Assembly: GCF_026213295.1 (NCBI RefSeq)
Contig: NC_079427.1
Location: 34,814,846 to 34,878,845, forward strand
Direction: 5' to 3'
Length of the DNA: 64,000 bases
DNA from: Gadus chalcogrammus
Lineage: Eukaryota; Chordata; Actinopteri; Gadiformes; Gadidae
The position numbers were made by a program, and so were the translations under genes. Shown in pieces: positions 1 to 10,519 of the stretch (position 1 is its first letter; each line of letters begins with the position of its first letter). Below the pieces are notes generated by a model. That model was not told the DNA's origin. It did not search any database and worked only from the letters and a program-made list of their open reading frames with translations.

Positions 1-457
1 CTGTCTGCAGCAGTGTCCTCTGAATAGCCTCTTCTAAAGGCATGGCTATGTTTTGCATAGAAGCGTCATAATCATCCTTTCGATCAAGACTTCCAGTGAG
101 TGTATCAAAATATTCCAAACTAAATAATTTATTGTTGAATTTGCAGTGTCTGGGTAACTCGGAAATGAAAATATGCCCACTGGTTTTGGCTGCGCTGATT
201 TCCTTATTTTCTAGCATAGATGTGTACAAGCCATTACCTTGTTTTAGAATATGATGAATGTTCTTTTTTTTCCATTTGAGAACGCTTTGGGTGGTGTGGG
301 TCATAATCGCCGCTATGCCATTTGTAGCACACTGCTTACCTGCATTTTCCCCGAATATGTGGCTGCTCTGGTCAAACGATCCTTGAAGACACCCAGGGTT
401 GTCATAAGTCACATGACTTGATGTAGCAGCTCTGGCAGGTGCAAAATCACAGGGTGC
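1..457 (-). CDS. Exon 15 start: cysteine-protease-like domain, intact frame
   Basis: 152 codons open to the window edge after acceptor TTTTTAG. It carries GSFDQ, then HIFGENAGKQCATNG (candidate catalytic Cys594), and continues through EISAAKTSGHIFISELP into EYFDTLTGS without a break. Arrangement of a Gln-Cys motif followed in the second copy by a D-P-H motif resembles the peptidase C76 fold of herpesvirus tegument deubiquitinases; this is motif-level resemblance only. The four-T run at 183-186 is three Ts in the right copy, which breaks that frame. Confidence 0.7.
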
Positions 458-3400
458 CTAAAAACACAACAGTAGTTCAATCAAAAAGGAGTGTAACCAA
501 TAGTTTATATCGAAATTAACAAGGAATTCATAAAAAGGCTAGGAATCAATCAGCTGTAGTTCATGGCTGTGTATAATGGGAAAACGGAATTGTACATGAT
601 ATTAACATTACTTTAACTAATTTCCAAGATCTAATAAATGCCAGGAAAACTCAAAAGGAACAGGGAATAACATGTTAAAAATAAGTACCTTCTGATTGCC
701 AAGTGTTACATGAGGATCTTCAAGCTGGCCATTGTCCTCAGGCGGGCTCTGCTGAAATGACAATTCAGTGTTTTTAAAAGCATGTTGGTTCCCAGTAAGT
801 AATTTGAAAATGTACATAGTATAGGCAAATTAGTCAGAACTGCACACTTACACCATATCAATGTTTTAAAAGAATAAACACATCAAAACAAAATGGGTCT
901 CTTAAGCTGTGGCTTTTCCCGTTGGTATACAATTTTTCCACTAGTAATTACATACCTGCTGACTGCTCGCAGTGACCTCAGGTGCTGGTTCAAACGGCTC
1001 ACGGTCCTCAATGTGTGTCATCTGCAATCACAAACATTACGAATGTTAAAAAATTGAGGTTTACCCCTACATGCAAACTCATAAGTCATAGAAAAGGGGA
1101 CATTTAGTGTATTGTGGTGAACAGAATTAAGGACAAAGAAAACTTTTATTTCAGTTCAGTTTAAAAAATTAAAATGAGCACAACAAGTTCATCAGCCAAC
1201 CTTCTTGACATTTCCAATTCATAGTGTGTAGATATTACCAAGAACATGATAAAAACAGTTAAACTATGTTGATTGTAATTATGAAGTAAAAATGTAAATG
1301 TTACTAGATACTGATCCTGGAACAGATTGATTGCTTATTTGCAAATCATTTTTTATATTGTTGTCATTACCTTGGTTGAACATCCCAAGAAGCTGGTCTC
1401 ATTGGCTGTTGGTTTATCAGCCTGGGCCATCCCAACTTTTGGACCCCAAGGTGTTGGCTCCTCTTGTTTTCTCTGTCCAGAGACAACCCGAGCAGCTGGC
1501 TGGTTCACCTTCTACAATGAGTTAAGGGAGCAAAATTATCATGAGACATACAATTGTATGAAAATTGAAAAGTGGGCAGTTCAAAGAACTTACTGCTAAT
1601 GTAGTTTATTTAAAACAGTAACAAACATAGTGTTGTGCACGCCTGTATTTTGTGGCGCTACATACAAATTTAACAACAAAACCCAAACATTAAATTATTA
1701 CAAGATGCTCTTTTTCCCCCATTCCTTTACCTCACAAAACTCTGTTTGAAGAAGCGGCCACTCATCAACACACAGAGTCTTGTCATCCCCCTCCTCCGGT
1801 TGAGCAAACTGCAATGACATAGAAAGAATTATATGTACATTACAATTGAGAAATGGAAACACAAAACTACACTTTCTTAAAGGGTACTTAGAGAAAAAAT
1901 CTAAAGAATAGAGAACCGCACTCTATTCACTGAATGTGTGTAATCATCACATGTTGTATGCAAATTACCTTGCTCGAAGGCACAAAGACGCTGCCCTCCA
2001 GAGTGGCTGGTACAGCAGCTTCTGGAACAGGTCGAGGAGGAGGTACGCCCTCCAGAGTAGCTGGTACAGCAGCTTCTGGAACAGGTCGAGGGGGAGGTAC
2101 CAGCTTCGAAGGTTTGGCAATCCTTGCTGGAGTTTGAAGTGCCTGGAAAATAATTGTAAATCATTGGCAAAACAATACCTACACAGAGAATGTTGGACTA
2201 TCTCTTGTGTTAAAGGCGAAATCAGAAAATAGTTGTTCCTGTGTTTCAACCAAAAAACAAATACATATTTCACTGAGAAATTACCAACCTCAAGGCGGGC
2301 CTTCTTTCCTTTGGAGACCACAGCCGTGGTTCCATGTGCCACCTTCCGTTTCTATCATAATGGAAGAGAACGGAAATGATAACAGTTAATGAAATATAAC
2401 ACTTTTATTATCAATGCAACTATCTGTACCAAACAATGTAAAGCTTGTCATATAGGATTACAGGCGCTATTAATATGTATGCACTCACAAACAGTTAATA
2501 TTAAAATCACACAAATTACCTTTGAGCGATTCCCCATGGGGACGTCAAGGTTGGATGGAACAATGCGATCCATTGCAGCCAACTTGTCAGTGCTAAACCG
2601 GATAGGGTTTAGCACGACAAAGCACTCCCTCAGGACCAGAGGAGGCACACAAACCTAGAAATAAAAAACAGAATTGAGACATTGACCATTTGCCTTGTCT
2701 TATAGGAATAGCATTTAAATGAAACAACAAATGTACGCATCATTACGGTTTAATTTCCTATCAGCTATCATACCAATGTACAAACCTCATGAGGAAGGAT
2801 CCGCACGGAAGACTGATCCCAGTCCTCAGGCGCATCCCAGGACTCAGGTTGGCTGCGCTATAAACACATAGGGGGAATTAGTATTCAATAAATGTGGCCT
2901 AACTAAAACTAAAGCTCTTCAAAATTGTATAACTTTTACCTTTCCGCGACGTCCGACGACAGTTTCCTTGAAGGGGTCAAGGGGACGTGGACGTGAAACC
3001 TCTCCCTTCACAACCACGGTGGTAGCAAAGGGTCTCACAGTCGGGGGTGACTTGGGAGGAGACACAGGCGGAGGTGTAACAGGCAGAGGTGACTGTAGCT
3101 GCAGAAAGGAGAAGTGCCACAGAAGCTTCGCGAGAAGCGGCATCCCCAGATCGTCACTCAGGTGGATCTATTATAATGAGAAGCACGGGTTATTATTGAA
3201 ATAAACTGCTTTTGACATATAAAAATGACATTACATGAATTTCTCACGTGCCAAGTTATAACACGACTTACCCCATCACGAATCCACAAGGCACGTGAGT
3301 CCAGCGGAAAGCGGTCAGCTGTGACGCAGTACTTTACATCTGCAGAAGAAAACAAATATTAAACCATACACTATATACATATTTTGCACGTGGTACCAAG

Positions 3401-4381
3401 AGGTGGTGTTGATACACTAAAAGCTTTCCTACAAAGATATTCTATACTGACATTATCTCTTAATCATTTTTACATACCGTTCTTTGCTGCAACGCGACGA
3501 AACTCCTCTCGAAGGAATTGTTGCGGTGCCAATTCACTCGCCAGCCGGGGAGGGAAATCGAGCACAAACACCTGATCCGCACAAAAGTTTTGGATTACAC
3601 ACTATACAATTCTGTTAAATAGTCTGCCTTGAAAATACACTTTATTTTGTAACACAAAAACTACCTTAGGCCATCGACTACGGGCAGCTCTCAGAAGTCC
3701 ATCGAAGGCAACTCCAGCCGCTTCGATGCCGGGCGTCGCCGTGAGGTTGTTGCTTGGAGCCAGCAAGCAAACGATGTCGGGGGTTCTGGGGATGTCTGCG
3801 TTCAGCAACTCAGTGCGGAGCTCAGCGGCAGACGCCCCAGGCGTAGACAGGAACCCAAACGAAAGGCAACCGTCTGGCATCCTCACGTAACGGTCAACCA
3901 ACGCACGCAGATGCGAGTCGCCCACAAACAGCACAAACTATAAATAAGGACAAATAAAAAGTTGTCATTCCACTCCAAACATATTCCACAGCTAAATTAT
4001 ACATTATATTCTGAAAGGACTTTGACAAGTTTACCTGCTTATCTGGAGACTCAGGAGGGAGATCCAATCGGTTGAACTTCCCAGTGTGGGCAGAGACAGG
4101 CCAAGGCTTGACACGGTGACGAGCTCCAGTGCCATGCACTAATAAAAAGACAAATTCAACACAAAACTAAAATGAATAACTTATCTCGAGCTGTTGATCT
4201 AAAAGTCAAACATCACACATTCATGCAATAGAATTCTGAGGAATATAAATGAGTTGAAAACATTATTGTATCTTTACGACTACATACCAGGGAGGAAGCC
4301 TCTAGCCAGAGTCGTTGCCATCGGAAGAATCCTCCTCATCTTCGACTTGGCTGCAGCCGAAGCACGCGAGGCACGAGGCAT
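1..4381 (-). CDS. Helentron-type transposon gene, left copy, 5' part (exons 1-15, partial)
   Basis: Spliced gene read on the minus strand, truncated by the window edge. Exons (plus coordinates): 4288-4381, 4035-4138, 3665-3937, 3478-3571, 3272-3339, 2940-3167, 2786-2857, 2520-2654, 2289-2351, 1969-2142, 1731-1808, 1371-1511, 956-1021, 689-751 and 1-457. Every intron is GT-AG, every junction keeps frame, and exons 1-14 give exactly 551 codons. Residues about 67-235 form an SGNH/GDSL-type hydrolase: GDSH (Ser74), APSNN (126-130), and Asp210/His213 in DGIH. Residues about 235-550 are a Pro/Lys-rich linker without a recognised fold. Exon 15 begins a cysteine-protease-like domain (AGKQC, Cys594) and stays open to the window edge. 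The right copy (55811-64000) supplies the missing C-terminal part, giving about 2,962 residues in all. The SGNH domain may act on lipid or carbohydrate esters, but its substrate is unknown. The ATG start directly follows a good acceptor (TTAG), so a 5'UTR exon upstream is likely. Confidence 0.8.
689..751 (-). CDS. Exon 14 of left Helentron gene (linker)
   Basis: 21 codons, QSPPEDNGQLEDPHVT onward. The acceptor region has a NAGNAG (TTTCAGCAG), so a one-Gln variant is possible. Donor AAG|GTACTT. Conserved in the second copy at 63278-63340. Confidence 0.65.
956..1021 (-). CDS. Exon 13 of left Helentron gene (linker)
   Basis: 22 codons ending ASSQQ. Acceptor GATTGCAG, donor CAG|GTATGT. The splice sites are preserved in the second copy at 63545-63610, which supports a functional intron. 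Confidence 0.65.
1371..1511 (-). CDS. Exon 12 of left Helentron gene (linker)
   Basis: 47 codons including PTPWGPKVGMAQADKPTANE, low complexity. Acceptor ATTGTAG, donor AAG|GTAATG. The duplicate begins at 63960 and runs off the window. Confidence 0.65.
1731..1808 (-). CDS. Exon 11 of left Helentron gene (acidic linker)
   Basis: 26 codons, acidic (PEEGDD, DEWPLLQTEFCE). Acceptor CATTGCAG, donor GAG|GTAAAG. No domain recognised. Confidence 0.6.
1969..2142 (-). CDS. Exon 10: linker with two tandem 18-residue repeats
   Basis: 58 codons, acceptor TTTTCCAG, donor AAG|GTAATT. Residues 392-409 and 410-427 are identical copies of VPPPRPVPEAAVPATLEG, encoded by a 54-bp tandem duplication with a few silent differences. 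The duplication keeps frame. Confidence 0.65.
2289..2351 (-). CDS. Exon 9 of left Helentron gene (basic linker)
   Basis: 21 codons rich in Lys and Arg, possibly a nuclear localisation segment (KRKVAHG, KGKKARLE). Acceptor ATGATAG. The donor GAG|GTTGGT is not ideal; GTAATT lies 4 bases further on but would change the phase. Confidence 0.5.
2520..2654 (-). CDS. Exon 8 of left Helentron gene (linker)
   Basis: 45 codons with VLRECFVVLNPIRFST and MDRIVPSNLD, no domain recognised. Acceptor TTTCTAG, donor AAG|GTAATT. Confidence 0.65.
2786..2857 (-). CDS. Exon 7 of left Helentron gene (acidic linker)
   Basis: 24 codons, rich in Trp, Asp and Glu, no recognised domain. Acceptor GTTTATAG, donor GAG|GTTTGT. 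Confidence 0.6.
2940..3167 (-). CDS. Exon 6: SGNH hydrolase, catalytic His, and start of linker
   Basis: Begins IHLSDD, joining exon 5 to form the D-x-x-H block V motif (His213), then an amphipathic LLAKLLW helix closing the domain. The remainder is a proline-rich linker (PPPVSPPKSPP). 76 codons, acceptor ATAATAG, donor AAG|GTAAAA. Confidence 0.75.
3272..3339 (-). CDS. Exon 5: SGNH hydrolase, catalytic Asp
   Basis: 23 codons, including one split with exon 4 (phase 1). It ends WIRDG, so the catalytic Asp (residue 210) is the penultimate codon. Acceptor TTCTGCAG, donor GGG|GTAAGT. Confidence 0.75.
3478..3571 (-). CDS. Exon 4: SGNH hydrolase core strand and helix
   Basis: Encodes VFVLDFPPRL and a Gln/Arg-rich helix (31 codons plus one base). 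Donor AACG|GTATGT is strong; the acceptor (GATCAG) has a weak pyrimidine tract. The match to the hydrophobic strand before the catalytic loop of SGNH proteins supports the exon. Confidence 0.7.
3665..3937 (-). CDS. Exon 3: SGNH hydrolase blocks I-III
   Basis: 91 codons in phase 0, acceptor TTTATAG and donor AAG|GTAGTT. It opens with FVLFVGDSHLRALVDRYV, the block I nucleophile motif (GDSH, a common variant of GDSL). STPGAS plausibly supplies the block II Gly and LLAPSNN the block III Asn. From memory, this arrangement resembles predicted teleost proteins attached to Helitron-like ORFs; that was not checked. Confidence 0.8.
4035..4138 (-). CDS. Exon 2 of left Helentron gene
   Basis: Acceptor TTATTAG and donor CAG|GTAAAC. 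It completes a Val codon split with exon 1 (phase 1) and adds 34 codons rich in His, Arg and Pro, leading into the hydrolase domain. Confidence 0.7.
4288..4381 (-). CDS. Exon 1 (start codon) of left Helentron gene
   Basis: Starts with ATG at 4381-4379 and encodes MPRASRAS followed by a basic, Ala/Arg-rich segment of 31 codons plus one base. The donor is CCTG|GTATGT. The ATG abuts a pyrimidine-rich acceptor ending TTAG, so this may be the first coding exon behind a separate 5'UTR exon. Confidence 0.65.
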
Positions 4382-4609
4382 CTAATGATTTCACAATAAG
4401 AAAAATAGAATGCTTCAAAATAGGTACCAGATTTCCCTTTACAAATATACATCAAGAAAGGCTGCATGTTGAAAACCCCACCCTGTACAGAGATGTATTT
4501 ATGTAATTATAACCATGTGTTTTCATATGAAATGAACATTAAACAGAACAGATAGGTGCAATAAATACACACGCACAAGGTGTTCATGAGAAATCAATAT
4601 ATGGGCTAA
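4382..4609. other. Non-coding upstream flank of left Helentron gene
   Basis: AT-rich sequence with no open reading frame I trust. On the minus strand it ends in a pyrimidine tract and TTAG acceptor immediately before the exon 1 ATG. Confidence 0.5.
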
Positions 4610-4933
4610 AGCACAGCATTTAAAACACATTGCATATGGTTGACAGAGGTAGAATTTAGACTGTTGGGCGGATGTGTGCGTGTAAAAAGGAAATGTAACA
4701 CGACATTGCAGCATTTAAAATTTCCTAATCACAGCCAACTTATAAAGCTTTCATCCAAGGACAAATTTAAAGCCAAATATTTGCATAGAATGACATAGGC
4801 AGTACAGAAACCATTTTCCGAAAAAAATCTATTAATAGACAACTAAAATGCTAATTCAGTCAAAACCCAACCACTAAGTAACATAACCAGCACCTCACCT
4901 TGAGTTGATCGGCGGACGATCTCCCGTTTCTCC
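4610..4933. repeat. Duplicated flank, left copy (blocks A, B, C)
   Basis: Three blocks recur on the far side of the microsatellite: A 4610-4720 with 9362-9461, B 4761-4789 with 9482-9510, C 4810-4933 with 9230-9350. The order is A-B-C on the left and C-A-B on the right. Block A is shorter on the right by about 13 bases. This is expected if a tandem repeat of A-B-C was interrupted and expanded by the microsatellite. Confidence 0.8.
4899..4933 (-). other. Candidate 5' exon with strong splice donor (left)
   Basis: On the minus strand, GGAGAAACGGGAGATCGTCC leads into CTCAAG|GTGAGG, a near-consensus donor at 4898. The same donor is kept in the duplicate at 9316. It could be a 5'UTR exon splicing to the acceptor in front of the exon 1 ATG at 4381. 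The start of the exon is not determined. Confidence 0.35.
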
Positions 4934-5714
4934 TTTCAACACATAACAACAGACCTACCTTGCTTAGACAATCTGAAAATCAGTATACAGACACACACAT
5001 GACACAGCCCCAGACACACACACACAGACACACACGACACAGCACCCCTCACACACACGACACAGCCCCAGACAGACACACATGACACAGCCCCCCACAC
5101 ACACCTAGACACACAGACACACACCTAGACACACAGACACACACACCTAGACAGACAGACACACAGACACAGACACCTAGACAGACACAGACAGACAGAC
5201 ACACACCTAGACAGACACAGACAGACAGACAGACACACACCTAGACAGACACAGACAGACAGACACACACACACCTAGACAGACAGACAGACAGACAGAC
5301 ACACCTAGACAGACAGACAGACACTCACACACACCTAGACAGACAGACACACTCACACACACCTAGACAGACAGACACACACACACCAAGACAGACACAC
5401 ACACCTAGACAGACACAGACAGACAGACACACTCACCTAGACAGACACAGACAGACAGACACACACCTAGACAGACACAGACAGACAGACACACACACCT
5501 AGACAGACACAGACAGACAGACAGACAGACACACACACACACCTAGACAGACACAGACAGACAGACACAGACAGACACACACACCTAGACAGACACAGAC
5601 ACACACACACACACCTAGACAGACAGACAGACACACACCTAGACAGACAACACACACCTAGACAGACACACACACACACACGCACACCTAGACAGACATA
5701 CACACACACACACC

Positions 5715-5760
<46 letters not shown>

Positions 5761-5972
5761 CACACACCTAGACAGACAGACACACACACACACCTAGACA
5801 GACAGACACACACACACACCTAGACAGACAGACACACACACACACCTAGACAGACAGACACACACACACACCTAGACAGACAGACACACACACACCTAGA
5901 CAGACAGACACAGACACACCTAGACAGACACACACACACACACACGCACACCTAGACAGACACACACACACC

Positions 5973-6010
<38 letters not shown>

Positions 6011-6339
6011 CACACACACACCTAGACAGACAGACACACACACACACCTAGACAGACAGACACACACACACACCTAGACAGACAGACACACACACACACC
6101 TAGACAGACAGACACACACACACACACCTAGACAGACAGACACACACACACCTAGACAGACAGACACAGACACACCTAGACAGACAGACACACACACACC
6201 TAGACAGACAGATAGACACACACACACACCTAGACAGACACACACACACACACACACCTAGACAGACAGACACACACACACACCTAGACAGACAGACAGA
6301 CACACACACACACCTAGACAGACAACACACACCTAGACA

Positions 6340-6374
<35 letters not shown>

Positions 6375-6399
6375 ACAGACATACACACACACACACACC

Positions 6400-6445
<46 letters not shown>

Positions 6446-6951
6446 CACACACACACCTAGACAGACAGACACACACACACACCTAGACAGACAGACAGAC
6501 ACACACACACACCTAGACAGACAGACACACACACACACACACCTAGACAGACAGACACACACACACCTAGACAGACAGACACACACACACCTAGACAGAC
6601 AGACACACACACCTAGACAGACAGACACACACACACACCTAGACAGACATACACACACACACCTAGACAGACAGACACACACCTAGACACACACACCTAG
6701 ACACACACACCTAGACACACACACCTAGACAGACACACACACCTAGACACACACACCTAGACAGACACACACACACACACCTAGACAGACACACACACAC
6801 ACACCTAGACAGACACACACACACACACACACCTAGACAGACACACACACACACACACCTAGACAGACACACACACACACACACACACACACCCCTAGAC
6901 AGACACACACACACACACCTAGACAGACACACACACACCTAGACAGACACA

Positions 6952-6978
6952 CTGTTACGGAGGCGGGGGGACGTAACA
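6952..6978. repeat. Non-repeat island in microsatellite, copy 1
   Basis: 27-bp island with 7-bp inverted arms TGTTACG and CGTAACA around a GC-rich centre (gaggcgggggga). An identical island occurs at 8678-8704. Confidence 0.85.
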
Positions 6979-7104
6979 CACCGAACACACACCTAGACAG
7001 ACACAAACACACACACACACACATAGACAGACACAAACACACACACACACACCTAGACAGACACACACACACACCTAGACAGACACACACACACACCTAG
7101 ACAG

Positions 7105-7135
<31 letters not shown>

Positions 7136-7207
7136 CAGACAGACACAGACACACCTAGACAGACACACACACACACACACGCACACCTAGACAGACACAC
7201 ACACACC

Positions 7208-7257
<50 letters not shown>

Positions 7258-7634
7258 CACACACACACCTAGACAGACAGACACACACACACACCTAGAC
7301 AGACAGACACACACACACACCTAGACAGACAGACACACACACACACCTAGACAGACAGACACACACACACCTAGACAGACAGACACAGACACACCTAGAC
7401 AGACAGACACAGACACACCTAGACAGACAGACACACACACACCTAGACAGACAGATAGACACACACACACACACCTAGACAGACAGACACACACACACAC
7501 CTAGACAGACAGACACACACACACACCTAGACAGACAGACAGACACACACACACACCTAGACAGACAACACACACCTAGACAGACACACACACACACACA
7601 CACACCTAGACAGACATACACACACACACACACC

Positions 7635-7676
<42 letters not shown>

Positions 7677-8210
7677 CACACACACCTAGACAGACAGACA
7701 CACACACACACCTAGACAGACAGACAGACACACACACACACCTAGACAGACAGACAGACACACACACACCTAGACAGACAGACACACACACACCTAGACA
7801 GACAGACACACACACACCTAGACAGACAGACACACACACACCTAGACAGACAGACACACACACCTAGACAGACAGACACACACACACACCTAGACAGACA
7901 GACACACACACACACCTAGACAGACAGACACACACACACACCTAGACAGACAGACACACACACACACCTAGACAGACAGACACACACACACACACCTAGA
8001 CAGACAGACACACACACACCTAGACAGACAGACACAGACACACCTAGACAGACAGACACACACACACCTAGACAGACAGATAGACACACACACACACCTA
8101 GACAGACACACACACACACACCTAGACAGACAGACAGACACACACACACACACCTAGACAGACAGACAGACACACACACACACCTAGACAGACAACACAC
8201 ACCTAGACAG

Positions 8211-8242
<32 letters not shown>

Positions 8243-8271
8243 ACAGACATACACACACACACACACACACC

Positions 8272-8305
<34 letters not shown>

Positions 8306-8593
8306 CACACACACACCTAGACAGACAGACACACACACACACACACCTAGACAGACAGACACACACACACACACCTAGACAGACAGACAGACACACACAC
8401 ACACCTAGACAGACAGACAGACACACACACACACACACCTAGACAGACAGACAGACACACACACACACACCTAGACAGACAGACACACACACACACACCT
8501 AGACAGACAGACAGACACACACACACACCTAGACAGACAGACACACACACACACACCTAGACACACACACACACACACACACACACCTAGACA

Positions 8594-8648
<55 letters not shown>

Positions 8649-8677
8649 ACAGACACACACACACCTAGACAGACACA

Positions 8678-8704
8678 CTGTTACGGAGGCGGGGGGACGT
8701 AACA
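8678..8704. repeat. Non-repeat island in microsatellite, copy 2
   Basis: Identical to 6952-6978 (27 bp). Both are preceded by ACCTAGACAGACACA, which suggests the array grew by duplicating a segment that contains the island. Confidence 0.85.
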
Positions 8705-9084
8705 CACACACACACCTAGACAGACCACACACACCTAGACAGACACACACACACACACACCTAGACAGACCACACACACCTAGACAGACACACACACACA
8801 CACACACCTAGACAGACACACACCTAGACAGACACACACACACACACACACCTAGACAGACACACACACACACACACACCTAGACAGACACACACACACA
8901 CACACACACCTAGACAGACACACACACACACACACACACCTAGACAGACACACACACACACACACACCTAGACAGACACACCTAGACAGACACACACAGA
9001 CAGAGACACACACACCTAGACAGACACACACACACACACCTAGACAGCCAGCCACACACACACACACACACACACCTAGACAGC

Positions 9085-9115
<31 letters not shown>

Positions 9116-9229
9116 ACAGCCACACACACACACACACACCTAGACAGACACACACACACACACACCTAGACAGACACACACACACAGACACACACACACA
9201 GACACACACACACACACACACACACCCTA

Positions 9230-9510
9230 ACCATTTTTCAAAAAAATCTATTGATGGACAACTAAAATGCAAATACAGTCAAAACCCAGCATTAGCAATA
9301 TAAGGAGCACCTCACCTTGAGTTGAACGACGGACGATCTCCCGTTTCTCCACATGACCAACAGCACAGCATTTAAAACACATTGCATATGGTGGAGTTTA
9401 GACTGTTGGGCGGATGTGTGCGTGTAAAAAGTGAATGTAACACGACATTTCAGCATTTAAAACACATTGCACACATACAATCCAAATTTAAAGCCAAATA
9501 TTTGCATAGA
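9230..9510. repeat. Duplicated flank, right copy (blocks C', A', B')
   Basis: Diverged duplicate of 4610-4933 in the order C'-A'-B'. The donor-like CTCAAG|GTGAGG on the minus strand at 9316 is kept; an in-frame ATG (about 9355) precedes it here but not in the left copy. Confidence 0.75.
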
Positions 9511-9548
9511 CGCGATCCCCTGTAGCATCGCGACATGCTAATTTAGCC

Positions 9549-9904
9549 GCTACCAAAACAACTACAACGAGGCAGAACTAAGAAACCAATAAATCCGTCA
9601 AGATTTCAGCGAGATAAGAGTATTAGCGTTCCAGAAAGCTACCAAAACAACTACAACGAGGCAGAACTAAGAAACCAAACCGTTTGTAAATCCGTCAAGA
9701 TTTCAGCGGCTACCAAAAGAACTACAACGAGGCAGAACTAAGAAACCAAACCGTTTGCAAATCCGTCAAGATTTCAGCGAGATAAGAGTATTCGCGTTCC
9801 AGAAAGCTGCCAAAACAACTACAACGAGGCAGAACTAAGAAACCAAACCGTTTGTAAATCCGTCAAGATTTCAGCGAGATAAGAGTATTAGCGTTCCAGA
9901 AAGC
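9549..9904. repeat. Four-copy minisatellite, about 70-97 bp units
   Basis: Units begin GCTACCAAAACAACTACAAC at about 9549, 9638, 9709 and 9806 and end GCGTTCCAGAAA. Copy 1 lacks ACCGTTTG; copy 2 lacks the GAGATAAGAGTATTAGCGTT tail, so the lengths vary. Confidence 0.85.
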
Positions 9905-10160
9905 TTTTCTGTGGTAAGATGGCTGGCGGCCTAGACGCCGCCGTAGTCCATAGCGCCCCACACAAACTATTACAGTGGGCTTTAATATTTTCTCGTAAAT
10001 CCTATGCTTGCAATTATTGCATCAAAAGCAAACCTAATACTTTAAACATAATTATCCATTTCATAAGGATATATATCTATGGTCGTGGGTCCCATGCGCG
10101 ACTTACAAGATGCATACAAAATGGCGGACAAGCATAATTATCCATCTCATAAGGACTTAC
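9905..10160. promoter_or_regulatory. Unique GC-richer segment with YY1-like motifs, possible promoter region
   Basis: Contains AAGATGGCTGGCGGC (9916) and AAAATGGCGGAC (10120), similar to the YY1 consensus found near vertebrate transcription starts. A local duplication places CATAATTATCCAT-TCATAAGGA at about 10049 and 10133. With the splice donor at 10160 on the minus strand this could be a first exon/intron boundary, but no TATA box or CpG island is evident. Confidence 0.25.
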
Positions 10161-10215
10161 CTTGACAACGAACTTCTTTGGTTGAACCGCAAAGTTGAAA
10201 GACAGAACGTACTCA
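10161..10215 (-). other. Candidate exon with consensus donor
   Basis: On the minus strand the segment ends GTTGTCAAG|GTAAGTCC, an almost perfect donor. One frame reads EYVLSFNFAVQPKKFVVK but meets a stop a few codons upstream, so it may be a 5'UTR exon or a relic of a host gene. Confidence 0.3.
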
Positions 10216-10234
10216 AATGAATCCGCTCACAATA
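10216..10234. repeat. 19-bp direct repeat, left (candidate target-site duplication)
   Basis: AATGAATCCGCTCACAATA here and at 12444-12462. The sequence between is about 2.2 kb and consists largely of LINE-related tandem repeats, consistent with an insertion that duplicated its target. Confidence 0.6.
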
Positions 10235-10519
10235 TTAATCCGTGGAAGGGAGAGGAAAAGGGTCTATCTGAACAAAAGATGTCTCAAGAAGAGAAAAACC
10301 GATCAGAGTGAGTCTTGCGCCGTTGCTGACGCTAGTCATTCCCTGAGTGTAACTCGCGAAGCACCATGGGAGTACACCACGCCCACACCTGAACCACGCC
10401 TGAACAGATATAATCTGAACAGAACTGAACAGAAACATCACTTGCCCTGAGCAATCAAAAGAAATGAATAAATAAAAATAAAAAATATATATACTTAAGG
10501 TTAAATTCTCCTAATTAGG

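Larger units (their letters stand above)
1..1411. repeat. Direct duplicate of 62590-64000 (left member)
   Basis: Same sequence as 62590-64000 with a net offset of 62,589 bp. A one-base deletion in the right member near 62771 is balanced by a one-base insertion near 63125. By eye the two differ at about 25 positions, so identity is roughly 98%. Both ends are set by the window edge, so the true duplication is longer. Confidence 0.95.
4988..9226. repeat. Composite AC / AGAC / CCTAGACAG microsatellite
   Basis: About 4.2 kb of (AC)n and (AGAC)n tracts punctuated every 15-40 bases by CCTAGACAGAC. The regular punctuation makes it a variable-length minisatellite rather than a simple dinucleotide run. 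All six frames yield Cys/Val/Leu/Ser-only translations on the minus strand, which are artefacts. Confidence 0.97.

Noticed and set aside
1..1411. Terminal redundancy of a circular molecule
   Set aside because: About 25 differences between the ends, vertebrate-type introns and a long satellite make a circularised replicon unlikely.
1327..1599. 90-codon plus-strand ORF
   Set aside because: Overlaps exon 12 of the minus-strand gene, whose splice sites and frame are consistent with its neighbours.
4936..9272. Many minus-strand ORFs of 60-150 codons rich in Cys, Val, Leu, Ser
   Set aside because: They are translations of AC/AGAC/CCTAGACAG microsatellite and have no other content.
9919..10137. 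72-codon plus-strand ORF starting MAGGLDAAVV
   Set aside because: Good-looking start context, but the rest is unstructured, overlaps a local duplication and resembles no family I know.
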